Shown here one piece after another: positions 1 through 9,657 of a DNA stretch of 60,231 nt. Below the pieces are notes generated by a model, which did no database searches, was not told where the DNA came from, and saw only the letters and a list, made by a program, of their open reading frames with translations. Both the position numbers and the translations under genes were made by a program. The number at the start of each line of letters is the position of its first letter. The stretch's first letter is position 1. The stretch is from Mycolicibacterium sp. (lineage in GTDB: Bacteria > Actinomycetota > Actinomycetes > Mycobacteriales > Mycobacteriaceae), in NCBI RefSeq assembly GCF_016462545.1, contig NZ_JAEMTA010000031.1, forward strand, positions 1 through 60,231, in the 5' to 3' direction.

Positions 1-249
1 ATCGATATTCAGTTCGGGGGAAGCACGGGGTTGTGTCCTCTTTCGGAAAGTAGGTTAGGGAACCTATGTATTCCTGTGAGTGTGCTGGCGGGAGGAGGCC
101 GCCGGGCGTTTGGGCAACCTGTCGCGGGCGATGAGCAGCGACGACCCGCGCGAGGCGGCCCGCGGGTAGCGGGCGGTGAGCTTCATCACCAGAGGTCTCG
201 GGACGCCCCAGCGGCAGTCGAGCGCTCCGGTCGGTTCACAATCGCGGGT
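1..249. other. Left-edge non-coding leader upstream of thrE
   Basis: I see no convincing gene here. The open frames on both strands are short, arginine-rich and unlike any family I know. The stretch probably contains the promoter of the thrE-like gene, but I cannot point to clear -35 and -10 boxes. The end of a gene lying outside the window cannot be excluded. Confidence 0.4.
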
Positions 250-1536
250 ATGAGCGTCGACGATTCGCCGGGCACTGTGAGAAGGCTGCTGCGGTCGATC
301 CGCAAGGAGATGCCGCAGTCGCTGGAGCAGGGGATGGTCGGCGACGACGCCGAGGTCGCGGCCATGCTGCGTGAGTTGGGCATCGCGCTGATCGAGTGCG
401 AACAGCCGACGCACATGGTCGAAGCGCGGCTGTTGGCCATCGCCAAGAACTACACGGACGAGATCGTGCGCGTGATGGTGCTGCCGACGGCGCTCGTGAT
501 CCAGGTCGGCACGGTGGCCTACGAGGTGTCCACGGTCGTGAAGCCGACGACGCAGTTGAACCTGGCCGGTCGCATCGACGCGATCGCCGAACTCGCCGAG
601 GTCGGCGCCATCACCGCCGCCGACGCCGCGCAGGAGGCTGCGGCGGCCCGCACCATGGCGCCGCGGTTCGGGCCGGTGACGACGGTGGTGGGGTACACGG
701 TCACGACGCTGGGCTTCGGCATGGTGATCAACCCGACGTGGGCGTCGCTGTGGGGGTACGTGTTCCTCGGGGCGGTGGTCGGCGGGATCGTCATGCTGGG
801 GCGGCCCTTTCCGACGCTGAACGCGATCCTGCCGACGTTGGCCGCGGCGGTGGTGACGCTGTTGGCGATCTGGTTCGTGGCCGATGCCGCCAACGACGGC
901 CTGCTGCGGGTGATCAGCCCGCCGCTGGTGGCGGTGCTGCCGGGGTTGGCGTTGACGATCGCCGCGATGGAACTAGCCAGCGGCCAGGTGATCGGCGGCG
1001 CGACGCGCCTGATCTACGGGATGACACAACTCGGATTGCTGGTCTTCGGCGTCGGGCTCGGCATCCACCTCGGACCGACCCTCGTGCCGCAGCAGCCGTC
1101 GGCGCAGATGGGCAGCTGGTCGCTGTACGTGGCCATCGTGGTGATCGCGATCGGGCTCTACTTCTACCTGTCGGCGCCGACGGGCTCGTTCGTGTGGCTG
1201 ATGCTCGCGGTCGGGGTGGCGCTGATCGGTCAGAAGCTGGGTGGAATGTTCCTCTCCGCAACGCATTCCGGTGCGGTCGGGGCGTTCCTGGTGGTGCCGT
1301 TCGCGATGCTCGGGGCGCGGATCAAGACCTCGCCGCCCGCGATCGTGATGATGCTCGCGGCGTTCTGGGCGTTGGTCCCCGGTGCGTTGAGCTTCGAGTC
1401 GCTTGGCGAGGCCGTGGCAGGCGAAGGTGACATCGATACGTTGGGCACTGCGGTCGCGGCGATCTTCTCGATCGCGCTCGGCACGCTGATCGGGTGGAGT
1501 GTCCTCGCGACGATCAACGCGCGGTTGCGGGGGTGA
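250..1536 (+). CDS. thrE: ThrE-family threonine/serine exporter
   Basis: Predicted inner-membrane exporter of L-threonine and L-serine, driven by the membrane potential. The 428-aa product has a soluble N-terminal half (about residues 1-140: helices with PTHMVEARL and QLNLAGRIDAIAELAE, typical of the ThrE domain). About ten hydrophobic segments follow, interrupted near residues 275-290, in the ThrE plus ThrE_2 arrangement of Corynebacterium and mycobacterial proteins. I chose ATG 250 because the frame upstream of it is low-complexity and unrelated to the family, which begins close to the conserved RLLRSIRKEM region. The next gene starts within 40 nt downstream on the same strand, so the two may be co-transcribed. 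This is a housekeeping gene and marks the left border of the defence island. Transport substrate is known for the family, not shown here. Confidence 0.85.
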   Translation: MSVDDSPGTVRRLLRSIRKEMPQSLEQGMVGDDAEVAAMLRELGIALIECEQPTHMVEARLLAIAKNYTDEIVRVMVLPTALVIQVGTVAYEVSTVVKPTTQLNLAGRIDAIAELAEVGAITAADAAQEAAAARTMAPRFGPVTTVVGYTVTTLGFGMVINPTWASLWGYVFLGAVVGGIVMLGRPFPTLNAILPTLAAAVVTLLAIWFVADAANDGLLRVISPPLVAVLPGLALTIAAMELASGQVIGGATRLIYGMTQLGLLVFGVGLGIHLGPTLVPQQPSAQMGSWSLYVAIVVIAIGLYFYLSAPTGSFVWLMLAVGVALIGQKLGGMFLSATHSGAVGAFLVVPFAMLGARIKTSPPAIVMMLAAFWALVPGALSFESLGEAVAGEGDIDTLGTAVAAIFSIALGTLIGWSVLATINARLRG

Positions 1537-1572
1537 GGGGTGGGGTTGGCGGCAGGACGTAACGTCGCTGCG

Positions 1573-3087
1573 ATGGGGCATCTGTTCGTCGCGCACGGTG
1601 ACCTGACGACGCTGGCTTGTGACGGACTGCTAATCCCGTGTGATTCCGATGGCAACGTGCGTCGAATCTGGGAAGCGGTGCTGCCTCCCGGCCTTCCGGT
1701 GTCGTCTGCCGACCCCGAGTGGCTTGCTCTTCCAAACAGGCCGAACGAGTACGGCGTTGTAGCGCTCGGCGCTCACGGTGGTCGGCCGGTGTGGGCGTTC
1801 GCCACGGTCGACGTCGATTCACTTGTTACCCCCGCCGACGTCGTGAGTCGAACGTGGCGAGCCGTGCAGCATGTGTCGGAGGGTTTGTCACCTTCTGAGG
1901 ACCGCGAAGTGCCGGTGCTCGGCCTGCCACTGGCGGGTACGGGGCACGCCGGTCTCGCGACTAAGCGGGGCGAAGTCATCGACGGCTTGCTTCCTCGCTT
2001 TCGCGGCAGCAAGCTCAAAGTGGATGTGGCCTTGGTGCTTTGGGATCGCCGAGATTTTGCGGCCGTTCAAGAACGCCGGCACGATTCAGACTGGGGTGGA
2101 CTAGCCGAAACGCTGCGTCACCATGCCGACCGGCTAGGTGCGTTGGCGGCGAGGGGGCAGCTGTCGCTGTTCATGGGCGCTGGTGTCTCCCGGCCGGCCG
2201 GACTCCCCGATTGGTGGCGCCTATTGGACGACCTTGCCGACGAGGCCGGAGTGGTCCGACCGTCGCTCGAGCAGGATCCATTCGAAGCTGCCATCCCGAT
2301 CGTGGAGGCGCTCGGCGACCGATATCACGCCGAGGTCGTGAAACGTCTCGACAAGGGTCGGCATGCGATCGGCCACGCCCTGTTGGCGACCCTGCGAGTC
2401 GATCGAATGGTGACGACGAACTTCGACGAATGCATGGAACTCGCGCTGGAGGTTCCCTCAGCGGGAGAGTTCCGAGTGCTAGCGCGCCAACTGGTAGACG
2501 GAAGCCGTCCATGGCTGCTCAAGCTGAATGGCGATGTGAAACAACCCGATTCGATCGTCTTGACTTCGGCCGACCTGAGTCGCAGCCCATCGGAGCGAAA
2601 GGCGCTCGAGGGAGTCGTTCAAACGCTGTTGCTCACCAGCCATCTCCTCTTCGTCGGATTCAGCCTCACGGACAAGAACTTCTTGGCGTTGGCCGACGCA
2701 GTGACCAAGGTGCGCGCGCTCGCCGTCGATTCTGTGGCTGAACCGCCGGGTACGGCCATTGCCTTGGTGGAAGCCGACGTGGAACGGGCCGGTTACTCGG
2801 ATCTGCAAATGCTTTGGATGGACGAGTCCTCCCCAAAGCGCGGGGCGCGGCTACTCGAGGTCTTCTTGGATCGAATCGTTTGGTCGGCTTCGAGGTTGAG
2901 CGATCTGTCAAGCGAGTACGTGCTCGACGACCGTTACCTCTCGGGCCTCTCCGACGCCGACCTGGCGCTACGCGACGCGATCTTGAAGCTACGCCGTGAT
3001 GCGGGCCCGGATGCGCGATCGAGCACGGCGTGGGGCCATGTTCAACGTCTGCTGACCGAATTGGGTGGTGACGCGGGGCACAACTGA
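1573..3087 (+). CDS. Macro-like domain fused to SIR2-like domain, defence-type
   Basis: Probable NAD-linked immune effector, 504 aa, cytoplasmic. Residues 1-170 resemble a macro (ADP-ribose-binding) domain: an opening HGDLTTLACDGLLIPC strand-loop and a closing VDVALVLWDRRDF strand. Residues 190-440 are SIR2-like: GAG at 202-204, TTNFD at 281-285, and the strand LLFVGFSLTDKNF typical of SIR2_2/DSR-type proteins. The motif that normally carries the catalytic histidine (KLHGD) reads KLNGD here, with Asn319 (codon AAT). Other start codons exist at GTG 1540 and TTG 1546; I prefer ATG 1573 because the macro-like fold begins there, but there is no strong ribosome site. It follows thrE closely and converges with the helicase operon at 3202-14899. 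SIR2 proteins of this class deplete NAD+ in infected cells; whether this variant does is open. Confidence 0.75.
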   Translation: MGHLFVAHGDLTTLACDGLLIPCDSDGNVRRIWEAVLPPGLPVSSADPEWLALPNRPNEYGVVALGAHGGRPVWAFATVDVDSLVTPADVVSRTWRAVQHVSEGLSPSEDREVPVLGLPLAGTGHAGLATKRGEVIDGLLPRFRGSKLKVDVALVLWDRRDFAAVQERRHDSDWGGLAETLRHHADRLGALAARGQLSLFMGAGVSRPAGLPDWWRLLDDLADEAGVVRPSLEQDPFEAAIPIVEALGDRYHAEVVKRLDKGRHAIGHALLATLRVDRMVTTNFDECMELALEVPSAGEFRVLARQLVDGSRPWLLKLNGDVKQPDSIVLTSADLSRSPSERKALEGVVQTLLLTSHLLFVGFSLTDKNFLALADAVTKVRALAVDSVAEPPGTAIALVEADVERAGYSDLQMLWMDESSPKRGARLLEVFLDRIVWSASRLSDLSSEYVLDDRYLSGLSDADLALRDAILKLRRDAGPDARSSTAWGHVQRLLTELGGDAGHN

Positions 3088-3091
3088 CGTC

Positions 3092-3107
3092 ACTATCTGT
3101 CGATAGT
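3092..3107. other. Short inverted repeat between convergent genes
   Basis: ACTATC and GATAGT flank a 4-nt loop, just after the stop of the macro-SIR2 gene and before the stop of the convergent helicase gene. It has no T-tract and only a 6-bp AT-rich stem, so it is at best a weak bidirectional terminator. The rest of the 3088-3201 gap shows nothing I recognise. Confidence 0.25.
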
Positions 3108-3201
3108 CGATGGTTCGTTCAATGGCTGAAACGGTCCGCTGTCACACAGATCTGGGCTAACGGGATGCGAAATCGCCATGTGGTTGGCAGCCGTGCTCGC
3201 G

Positions 3202-6200
3202 TCAGTCAATCCCCGAAGCAATCTCGAGCCGCTCATTGAGAAACGCTGACACGGCCGGTCCGGCGATCAGCTTCTTGTCGCCGTCCGCCACCTGCCTACT
3301 CCAATGCTGCTTGGAGAGCTCGACAACCACTTGGTGACGATTGTCGGTACCGATCAGCATCTTGCGGGTCGACAGCAACCGGCCGTGCTCACGGGCTTCG
3401 CTGCGGGTGGGCCGTCGCATGGTGCTGCATGCCGGGCAAAGCCACAGGTCCGCCTGCGGCTCTCGGATACACCGCTTGCACAAGTGCGCACTGCAGCAAT
3501 CACACGTGACGAACCCGTCGACGCACAGACCACAGATCTTGCCGCCGCAGTAGTCGCACTGCGGGACGCCCGGGCTGAAGTGTCCCTCTCGGTCGATGAC
3601 TCCAACGGTCAGAGGCGATCTCGATGCGGTATCGATGCGGCGGGCATCCACGTCGCCAGGCTTGAGCGTGACTTGGTTGCGCCAGGTATGTCCGCCCTCA
3701 ACGGTGACGAGTTCGTCGACCACGGCGCCTATTTCGATCCTGGAGCGACCAGCGGTGGTCTTGAATCGACGCTGAAGGGCGGTCCGCAGGTCCTGGTCGA
3801 GCGGTTCAAGTGTGGGTTTCGCTATGCCCGCGGAAGGCAGCCACGCTTCGAAAGCTTCGGCCGTGGCGTCCTCTTTCTGTCTGAAAGCCACGGTTGCCGT
3901 GGCGCCGGCGGGCATGATCTTGAGCGCGACGTTCGTCGCGTTCAGCACGGTGGAACGGGCGATCTTCTTCGGGTCGGTGAAGGCGCTGACCTCGTCCGCA
4001 TCCGGCAAACCCATCGACCGCGCCAGCGCGGTTGCTGCCCCCGTTTGTGGTGAGCTTGCGATGGAGAACCACGTCGTGGCGTCTCCTACCCGTGCTCCGA
4101 GCGCAAGCAATGATGCCATTGTGCCGATGACGATTTCGACGGGATCCGATATTGCACGTGCGCGTACCACGGGTGTCGGATGCCATTCTGCGGCCAACCA
4201 TCCAGGAGTATCGGCTGCCTCGGACCAGGGGACGACGTTGACCGAGATCGCGGCGCCGTCAAACCTTTGGTCGAGGAGGCCAGCGTCGACGACTGCCGTC
4301 CGGCGGCCCGTTATGATCCACCGTGTGATGAGTGGTAACGGCCGCGCCGGCGTCACTGCTCGTACCGCACGTCCAACCTCGGATGGCGTCCACCTCACGG
4401 CCTCCGGCAGCCGAGCAGAGACCGGGAACTCGCCGGCGATCAACGCAGCCAGCTGACCCTGCGGGGCGTCGAAGGACCGAATGGTCCTACCGGACGCCCC
4501 GAGCGACTCCACCGCCCACTCGGCGAAGTGGCGTTGCTCTGAGTGCACGACCTGGTGCGCCTCGCCGATGCGAAGGTCGGCATGAATGTCTCGCCTCACC
4601 GGCTCGACCTGTGTGCCCAGTTGTCGGCTGGCGGCCAGCCGTAGGCGGTAGTCGTCGTCGAGCTGGCTTCGTCCGTATGCCACCCACCGCTCGAGGACTC
4701 CGTTTCGGATGGTCGCCTGTTCGACGGCTTGCCCTCGTAGTATCAACGCCGTCGTCGCGTCCTCGTCGTGGGCGGCGAGGACGGTTGCGCCGCCCAATGC
4801 GAGTTCGGCGGGCAACGTCTCCAGAAGATGGCTCGCCACTGGTGAAAGTCGAATACACGCACCGCACAACGAATCCGTTCGGCACTGCGCGCACATCGAC
4901 CGATTGCAGATCGTGCATGGCGTGACCTCAGGATCACGGCCGCAACTTGCGCATGCGCGATCTCCGCAGGATCGGCACTGCGTGTTCGGCACATCGTGAT
5001 CGGTCGAGATGCACCGTCGGCACACCTGCGCCGAGCACCTTCCACAGTCAAGACACGCTTGATTGGCAATGTCGTCACAGGCTCGACATGCCACCGTCCG
5101 GCACGACTGGCAGTGTGCCGACGTGCCTTCTTCGTAGAAGTGGCCGTCACGGCAGACCCCGAACACGTCCAAGGCACGCCCGGTGTCATCCAAGGTGGGT
5201 GCGACGGGTATCCCGTCGAAGACTCGGTAGCGATGGTGGCCGATGCCGTGGCCCTGCCAGGTTTCCTGAACTTCGAAACCGTTGCGCACCATCGTCGTGA
5301 ACGAACGCTCCGCGCGCTCGAGCAGTCCGCGGGCAAGGCCCGGCGGCATGACGTTGAGGCCAGGAGTGGGTCTTGGTGACTGGTCACCTTTGAGGGACTG
5401 GAGGGAGGCGTGGTCGGCAGGAACAACCGGAATGTCGGGGTCGAAGTCGGCGAGCTCGGCAACCGGGATCACTTTGCGATCTAGAAGTCGACTCTCGATC
5501 GGCGAGGGGTACGACTCGACCATGGTGGTCGCCTCGTTCATCCGTCGGCCGACGCGGCCGCTCGGAGCTCCGATGGAATCGAGCACGGCAAACCATCTCA
5601 GCTGATCTGAAGTAGACCCGCCCTGCGGCAGAGCAATCCACTGCTGCGAGAGCTCATGCGCACCATCATGGTTCGCGTTGAGTAGCACCGCGTCGTTTCT
5701 GCGCTCGAGTGACACGCGTATGCCCGCCAGTTCACCTTCGGCAACCACGGGATCGTTGAGAGACGTAGCCTTCCACGCCAGCGGTGCAGAACGCTCGTGC
5801 TGCACCGACGGGGTGCCATCGTCGGCGATCACCGAGATTCGCTCGAAGAGGCGGTCGGCTTCAAGGTCGACGTCGGTGAACGTCGATCGACGCGTCACCA
5901 TGACAGACGGAGGCGACGGCGGCATCGCATCGCGCCGAAGTTTCGATAGGAGAGCCGCCATACCGAATGCGCTTTCGCCGTGAACCGAGACGGCAGAAGT
6001 TTCAGGTAGGTCGCTCAGGGCTGCGACAGAGATATTGGGCGAAGGTTCCTGTCCGGAAGATAGTTCGACGTCGATCTGTCGGGCAGTTCGGAGCTGGAGG
6101 CGGTTTGCGTCCTCCAGCGCAGGACGATCGGTCAGGTCGCGGAGAGTCAGGCCGCTGTCTGCCGGCAATCCGTGATGCATTGCATAGGAACGCATTCGGG

Positions 6201-9200
6201 TGCGGGCTGCATCGTCGACGTCGGCGTCCCGCACGATGACGTACGGGACCGCCGAGCCGGTTTGGACCAATTCGGCGACGCGTTCGCCGACGTACACGGT
6301 TGCTCCACGATTGAGGCGCCATGCAATGGCGTAATCGCGGTCCAGTTCGGGGGCGCGCTCCGGAGAGAAGCACTGGTGGCACAATCCGCCTGTCGCAGCT
6401 CGGCATCGGCCGCAGGCCGTGCCGCCGCATACGGGGCAGTCTTTGAAGACGGCGTCGTCGCCGCACGCGGCACACAGATGGTCTTGGCAGGAATCGCACC
6501 GCGTGACTTCGGACTCGTCGACCCAGTGGCCGTCGGAGCATAGAGCGAGCACCTCAATCTCGGTAGGCGACGCATCGCTGACGACGACCGGTGGGGCCAA
6601 ACCCCATTCGTAGGTGAAGCTCCCCTCTACGCCGCCCGGTCCGACCCACTGCTCCTCGACGAGCCAGTCGTCTTCGTCAAGGGTGACCGCCAGTAACTTG
6701 GCGCGCGCGCGAACATCGGGACTCCTGTCAAGGCGCTTTTCCTCGGAGGTCAACGCTCGGCGAAGACGAGCCTTGTCCTCGACGGACGCTTCGGCTATCT
6801 GCGCGTGATAACCGTCTCGTATTCTCTTGAGCTCACTGCCCTGCTCGCGCTCAACAAGTTTGGCGCGTTCACGGCGGAGTTTCTCCAATTGGCTGGTGGC
6901 CTGCTTTTCGAACGCCGTCACGATGTCCTGCGGCACGCCGAACGCCGGCGGCAGAGATTCCCCATCCATGAGGGGACGGCGCGCCAGGCGAACCTCATTG
7001 TGACCGTTCAGTTCAGCCGTGAGGATGTGTTCGGTGGTTTCCGCTTCACCCACGGTGGCCCGGAACGTCGCCTGCCCGCTCCAGGACTTCGAGGGGACGA
7101 GCCGACGACTGACGAGCGTCGTCGACTCGGCGTGCCGATACGGGCTGGGACCGATGTCCTCGGGAATGATCGGGACGGTCGCATGGAGGTCTCCACGCAT
7201 CCGCAGAAGGCCGAGAAGCTCATCGAAGACGGGCGACCCGACCGCGCAGAGTTCGGCGTCAGGATGGTGTTCCATGCCGATGCGGTCGAAGGCAAGGTGC
7301 ATGACCGAGCGACCGCCGAGCTCGTCGGCCACTTCCTCGTCGAACTGCACCGTCAGGAATGCGCCATCGCGTTCCCCTGTGTCATGCAAGATCTGGGCAT
7401 CGAGTGCTGAAAGGACTTGCCGCACCCAGGCTTGCACGCGCCGCTGCCGCATACGCGCTCGCTCGATGACCTCGGGTCGCAGCTCGGCGGCACCCTCCTT
7501 CGTGAGGCCCTTGCGGTGCTCGAACGCCGTCGCCATCCAGTTGCTGAGGCCGCTGTCGGCGGCAATCAGCGTCGAAGCACGTTCACGGGCATCGACGAGC
7601 TCCGTCCCCAGCTCACTGAGCAGCAGGCCCATCTTGGTATCGGAGTCGGCGAAGAGGGCCTCCATGACGCGCGTCTCGAATGAGGCGGACTTCGAATCAT
7701 CCAGCTCGCCGAGGATCGTCGTCACCTGGCCGAACAGAAGCTCGAACATCCGCAGTTTCAGCGCAAGCAGCTGATAGACGCTCTCGTCGATGGTGTTTCG
7801 GGCATACAGGTTGGCGATGAAGACCTCATCACGCGGCTGCGTGAGTCTGTCGACCCGGCCGATCCGCTGCTCGATGCGCATCGGGTTCCACGGAAGGTCG
7901 TAGTTCAGCACGCAATTGCAGAACTGGAGATTCTGACCTTCGGCGCCGGCATCGGTGGAGATCATCACGGGAGCTTCGCCCGAGCGGAAGGCGGCTATGG
8001 TCCGGGCCCGTTCAGTGGCCGACATCGAGCCATGGAACGCGCGGGCCTGCAGGCCTTCCGATTCCATGCGGCGCAGCAAGCCGGTGACGGTGTCGGTGTG
8101 CTGAGTGAAGACCAGGACCCGACCGTGCTCGCGGACCCAATCGCGCGTGATGTCCATCGCCTTGTTCTCACGCGCCGAACCGTTGATGTCCATCGCGAGA
8201 TGGCCGACTTCGTTCAATACTCGGCGGACTCGATCGTTCGGGTGTCGCTCGGCCATGCGAAGCGCGGTGGTACCCATCGAGAATGGGCTGGCGGTAAGCC
8301 GCAGGGCGAGGCTCCGCCGCCGCATGGTGTCACCGGAATCGCGCATGACGTTGCGTAGCAGGTCGGTGCTCAGCGCATAGAGTTCCTGCTCCCGACGCCC
8401 AAGCGCAACGGGGACGTCGACGGCTCGCCGGGTTACGCGGTCCACGCCGGCCTGGGCGCGTGTCGTCCGGATCATCGCGCTACTGATCAGACGGCGCAGT
8501 GCTGCAGGGTCGTTCGGCGTGCGCGGATCGTACCGTGTCATGTACTTGCGCTTGAATTCAGTGACCGAAGTAAACGTGCCGGGACGGAGAAGTTCGACGA
8601 GTCGATAGAGCTCCAACAGGTCGTTTTGAACGGGCGTGGCGGTGAGGAAGAACGCGTATCTGCATGCCGTCGTCAACGCGGTGATCAGCTCGCGGGTCTT
8701 CTTCGCACCAGCGCCGGCTGCGCGATGAGCCTCGTCGATGATGACGATGTCCCACGGCTGCTTCGTAAGTTCCTTCATTCGGTTTCTTGCCAGCGTGAGG
8801 CTGAGAATCAGCTTGTCCTGTTTGCCGATGTCCAATCCGCCGTATGCCACGTCGAATTGCAGGTCGAACTTGTGACTCATCTCATCGCGCCATTGGTCGC
8901 GAAGCGGTGCAGGGCAGAGGATCAGGACCCGCTTGGCAAGACCGCGGAGCGTCAGCTCCTTGACCGCGAGACCGGCTTCGATGGTCTTGCCCAGCCCGAC
9001 CTCGTCGGCAAGGACCGCTCTGCCGCGTAGCCGTGAAAGAGCATGGCGAGCAACAGCTTCCTGATGGGGCATCCGGTCGACGTTGGCGACGTCGACTGCG
9101 AGGAGTTCCTCGAAGTCATCGAGCGTTGCCAGTTCCTCACCTTGGAGCCGCAGTTCGACAAGCTCCAGCTCGTCGAAGCCTGCGGCCTTGAGTTGCTCTC

Positions 9201-9657
9201 CGAGCATCCGTCTCGCCTCGGAGAGGAAGCCGATGGTTCGCGGTGATCCTTCGTTCCAGCGGTACTCGTCGTCGGAGTGGAACTGTCGGTCAACCGTTGC
9301 GCGACGCTGGATCGCCTTGCGTGCAGATTGACTCGTGATGGGCGGTGGTTTGACCGTGACGGACTGTTGGAAATCCATGGCCGCACCTGGTGGAAGCAGC
9401 AGCAGTCGGTAGACGTCGTCAACGAGGCGGAGGCGGAGCAGTCCCCCCGACTGTCCGTAGTCCTGAAGTCGTTCGGTGAGTACCTCGCCGCTGAGGTGGC
9501 GGCTACGGCCGCTCCACTGCGCCTTGAACGCCTCGCGTTCGAGTTCGACGGAGATGGTCGTGCTGTGCTCCGGCAACCCGAGCGCGGTCTGCTCGCGTTC
9601 GGTCAGCGATAGCTCGCCTGCCTCCAACAGCTGCGGGGTGATGCGTTTCTCAATCAT
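3202..9657 (-). CDS. Giant SNF2/RapA-like helicase with three zinc-cluster repeats
   Basis: A 2151-aa DNA translocase. Residues 195-640 form a complete Swi2/Snf2 motor: DEVGLGKT (218-225), IDEAH (307-311), TATPVQND, and in the second lobe TDAGAEGQNLQ and RIGRVDR (about 598-604). A charged helical region follows near 905-990. Three cysteine-rich arrays come after: about 1040-1096, 1502-1601 and 2025-2080. Each is introduced by a GHW or GHF turn and then serial CxxC pairs, like stacked treble-clef or B-box fingers. Between them lie about 400-residue stretches I cannot assign. Start is ATG 9657, whose ATGATTGA overlaps the stop of the upstream DnaQ-DinG-RecQ gene by 8 nt, so translation is probably coupled. 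The motor most resembles RapA/HepA and the SNF2 helicases of defence islands. No nuclease motif is evident. Role inferred: ATP-driven DNA scanning or remodelling partner of the fusion helicase. Confidence 0.85.
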   Translation of the reverse strand: MIEKRITPQLLEAGELSLTEREQTALGLPEHSTTISVELEREAFKAQWSGRSRHLSGEVLTERLQDYGQSGGLLRLRLVDDVYRLLLLPPGAAMDFQQSVTVKPPPITSQSARKAIQRRATVDRQFHSDDEYRWNEGSPRTIGFLSEARRMLGEQLKAAGFDELELVELRLQGEELATLDDFEELLAVDVANVDRMPHQEAVARHALSRLRGRAVLADEVGLGKTIEAGLAVKELTLRGLAKRVLILCPAPLRDQWRDEMSHKFDLQFDVAYGGLDIGKQDKLILSLTLARNRMKELTKQPWDIVIIDEAHRAAGAGAKKTRELITALTTACRYAFFLTATPVQNDLLELYRLVELLRPGTFTSVTEFKRKYMTRYDPRTPNDPAALRRLISSAMIRTTRAQAGVDRVTRRAVDVPVALGRREQELYALSTDLLRNVMRDSGDTMRRRSLALRLTASPFSMGTTALRMAERHPNDRVRRVLNEVGHLAMDINGSARENKAMDITRDWVREHGRVLVFTQHTDTVTGLLRRMESEGLQARAFHGSMSATERARTIAAFRSGEAPVMISTDAGAEGQNLQFCNCVLNYDLPWNPMRIEQRIGRVDRLTQPRDEVFIANLYARNTIDESVYQLLALKLRMFELLFGQVTTILGELDDSKSASFETRVMEALFADSDTKMGLLLSELGTELVDARERASTLIAADSGLSNWMATAFEHRKGLTKEGAAELRPEVIERARMRQRRVQAWVRQVLSALDAQILHDTGERDGAFLTVQFDEEVADELGGRSVMHLAFDRIGMEHHPDAELCAVGSPVFDELLGLLRMRGDLHATVPIIPEDIGPSPYRHAESTTLVSRRLVPSKSWSGQATFRATVGEAETTEHILTAELNGHNEVRLARRPLMDGESLPPAFGVPQDIVTAFEKQATSQLEKLRRERAKLVEREQGSELKRIRDGYHAQIAEASVEDKARLRRALTSEEKRLDRSPDVRARAKLLAVTLDEDDWLVEEQWVGPGGVEGSFTYEWGLAPPVVVSDASPTEIEVLALCSDGHWVDESEVTRCDSCQDHLCAACGDDAVFKDCPVCGGTACGRCRAATGGLCHQCFSPERAPELDRDYAIAWRLNRGATVYVGERVAELVQTGSAVPYVIVRDADVDDAARTRMRSYAMHHGLPADSGLTLRDLTDRPALEDANRLQLRTARQIDVELSSGQEPSPNISVAALSDLPETSAVSVHGESAFGMAALLSKLRRDAMPPSPPSVMVTRRSTFTDVDLEADRLFERISVIADDGTPSVQHERSAPLAWKATSLNDPVVAEGELAGIRVSLERRNDAVLLNANHDGAHELSQQWIALPQGGSTSDQLRWFAVLDSIGAPSGRVGRRMNEATTMVESYPSPIESRLLDRKVIPVAELADFDPDIPVVPADHASLQSLKGDQSPRPTPGLNVMPPGLARGLLERAERSFTTMVRNGFEVQETWQGHGIGHHRYRVFDGIPVAPTLDDTGRALDVFGVCRDGHFYEEGTSAHCQSCRTVACRACDDIANQACLDCGRCSAQVCRRCISTDHDVPNTQCRSCGDRACASCGRDPEVTPCTICNRSMCAQCRTDSLCGACIRLSPVASHLLETLPAELALGGATVLAAHDEDATTALILRGQAVEQATIRNGVLERWVAYGRSQLDDDYRLRLAASRQLGTQVEPVRRDIHADLRIGEAHQVVHSEQRHFAEWAVESLGASGRTIRSFDAPQGQLAALIAGEFPVSARLPEAVRWTPSEVGRAVRAVTPARPLPLITRWIITGRRTAVVDAGLLDQRFDGAAISVNVVPWSEAADTPGWLAAEWHPTPVVRARAISDPVEIVIGTMASLLALGARVGDATTWFSIASSPQTGAATALARSMGLPDADEVSAFTDPKKIARSTVLNATNVALKIMPAGATATVAFRQKEDATAEAFEAWLPSAGIAKPTLEPLDQDLRTALQRRFKTTAGRSRIEIGAVVDELVTVEGGHTWRNQVTLKPGDVDARRIDTASRSPLTVGVIDREGHFSPGVPQCDYCGGKICGLCVDGFVTCDCCSAHLCKRCIREPQADLWLCPACSTMRRPTRSEAREHGRLLSTRKMLIGTDNRHQVVVELSKQHWSRQVADGDKKLIAGPAVSAFLNERLEIASGID

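Noticed and set aside
396..1430. Long plus-strand frame inside thrE
   Set aside because: Highly arginine- and glycine-rich, an out-of-frame shadow of the exporter in high-GC DNA.
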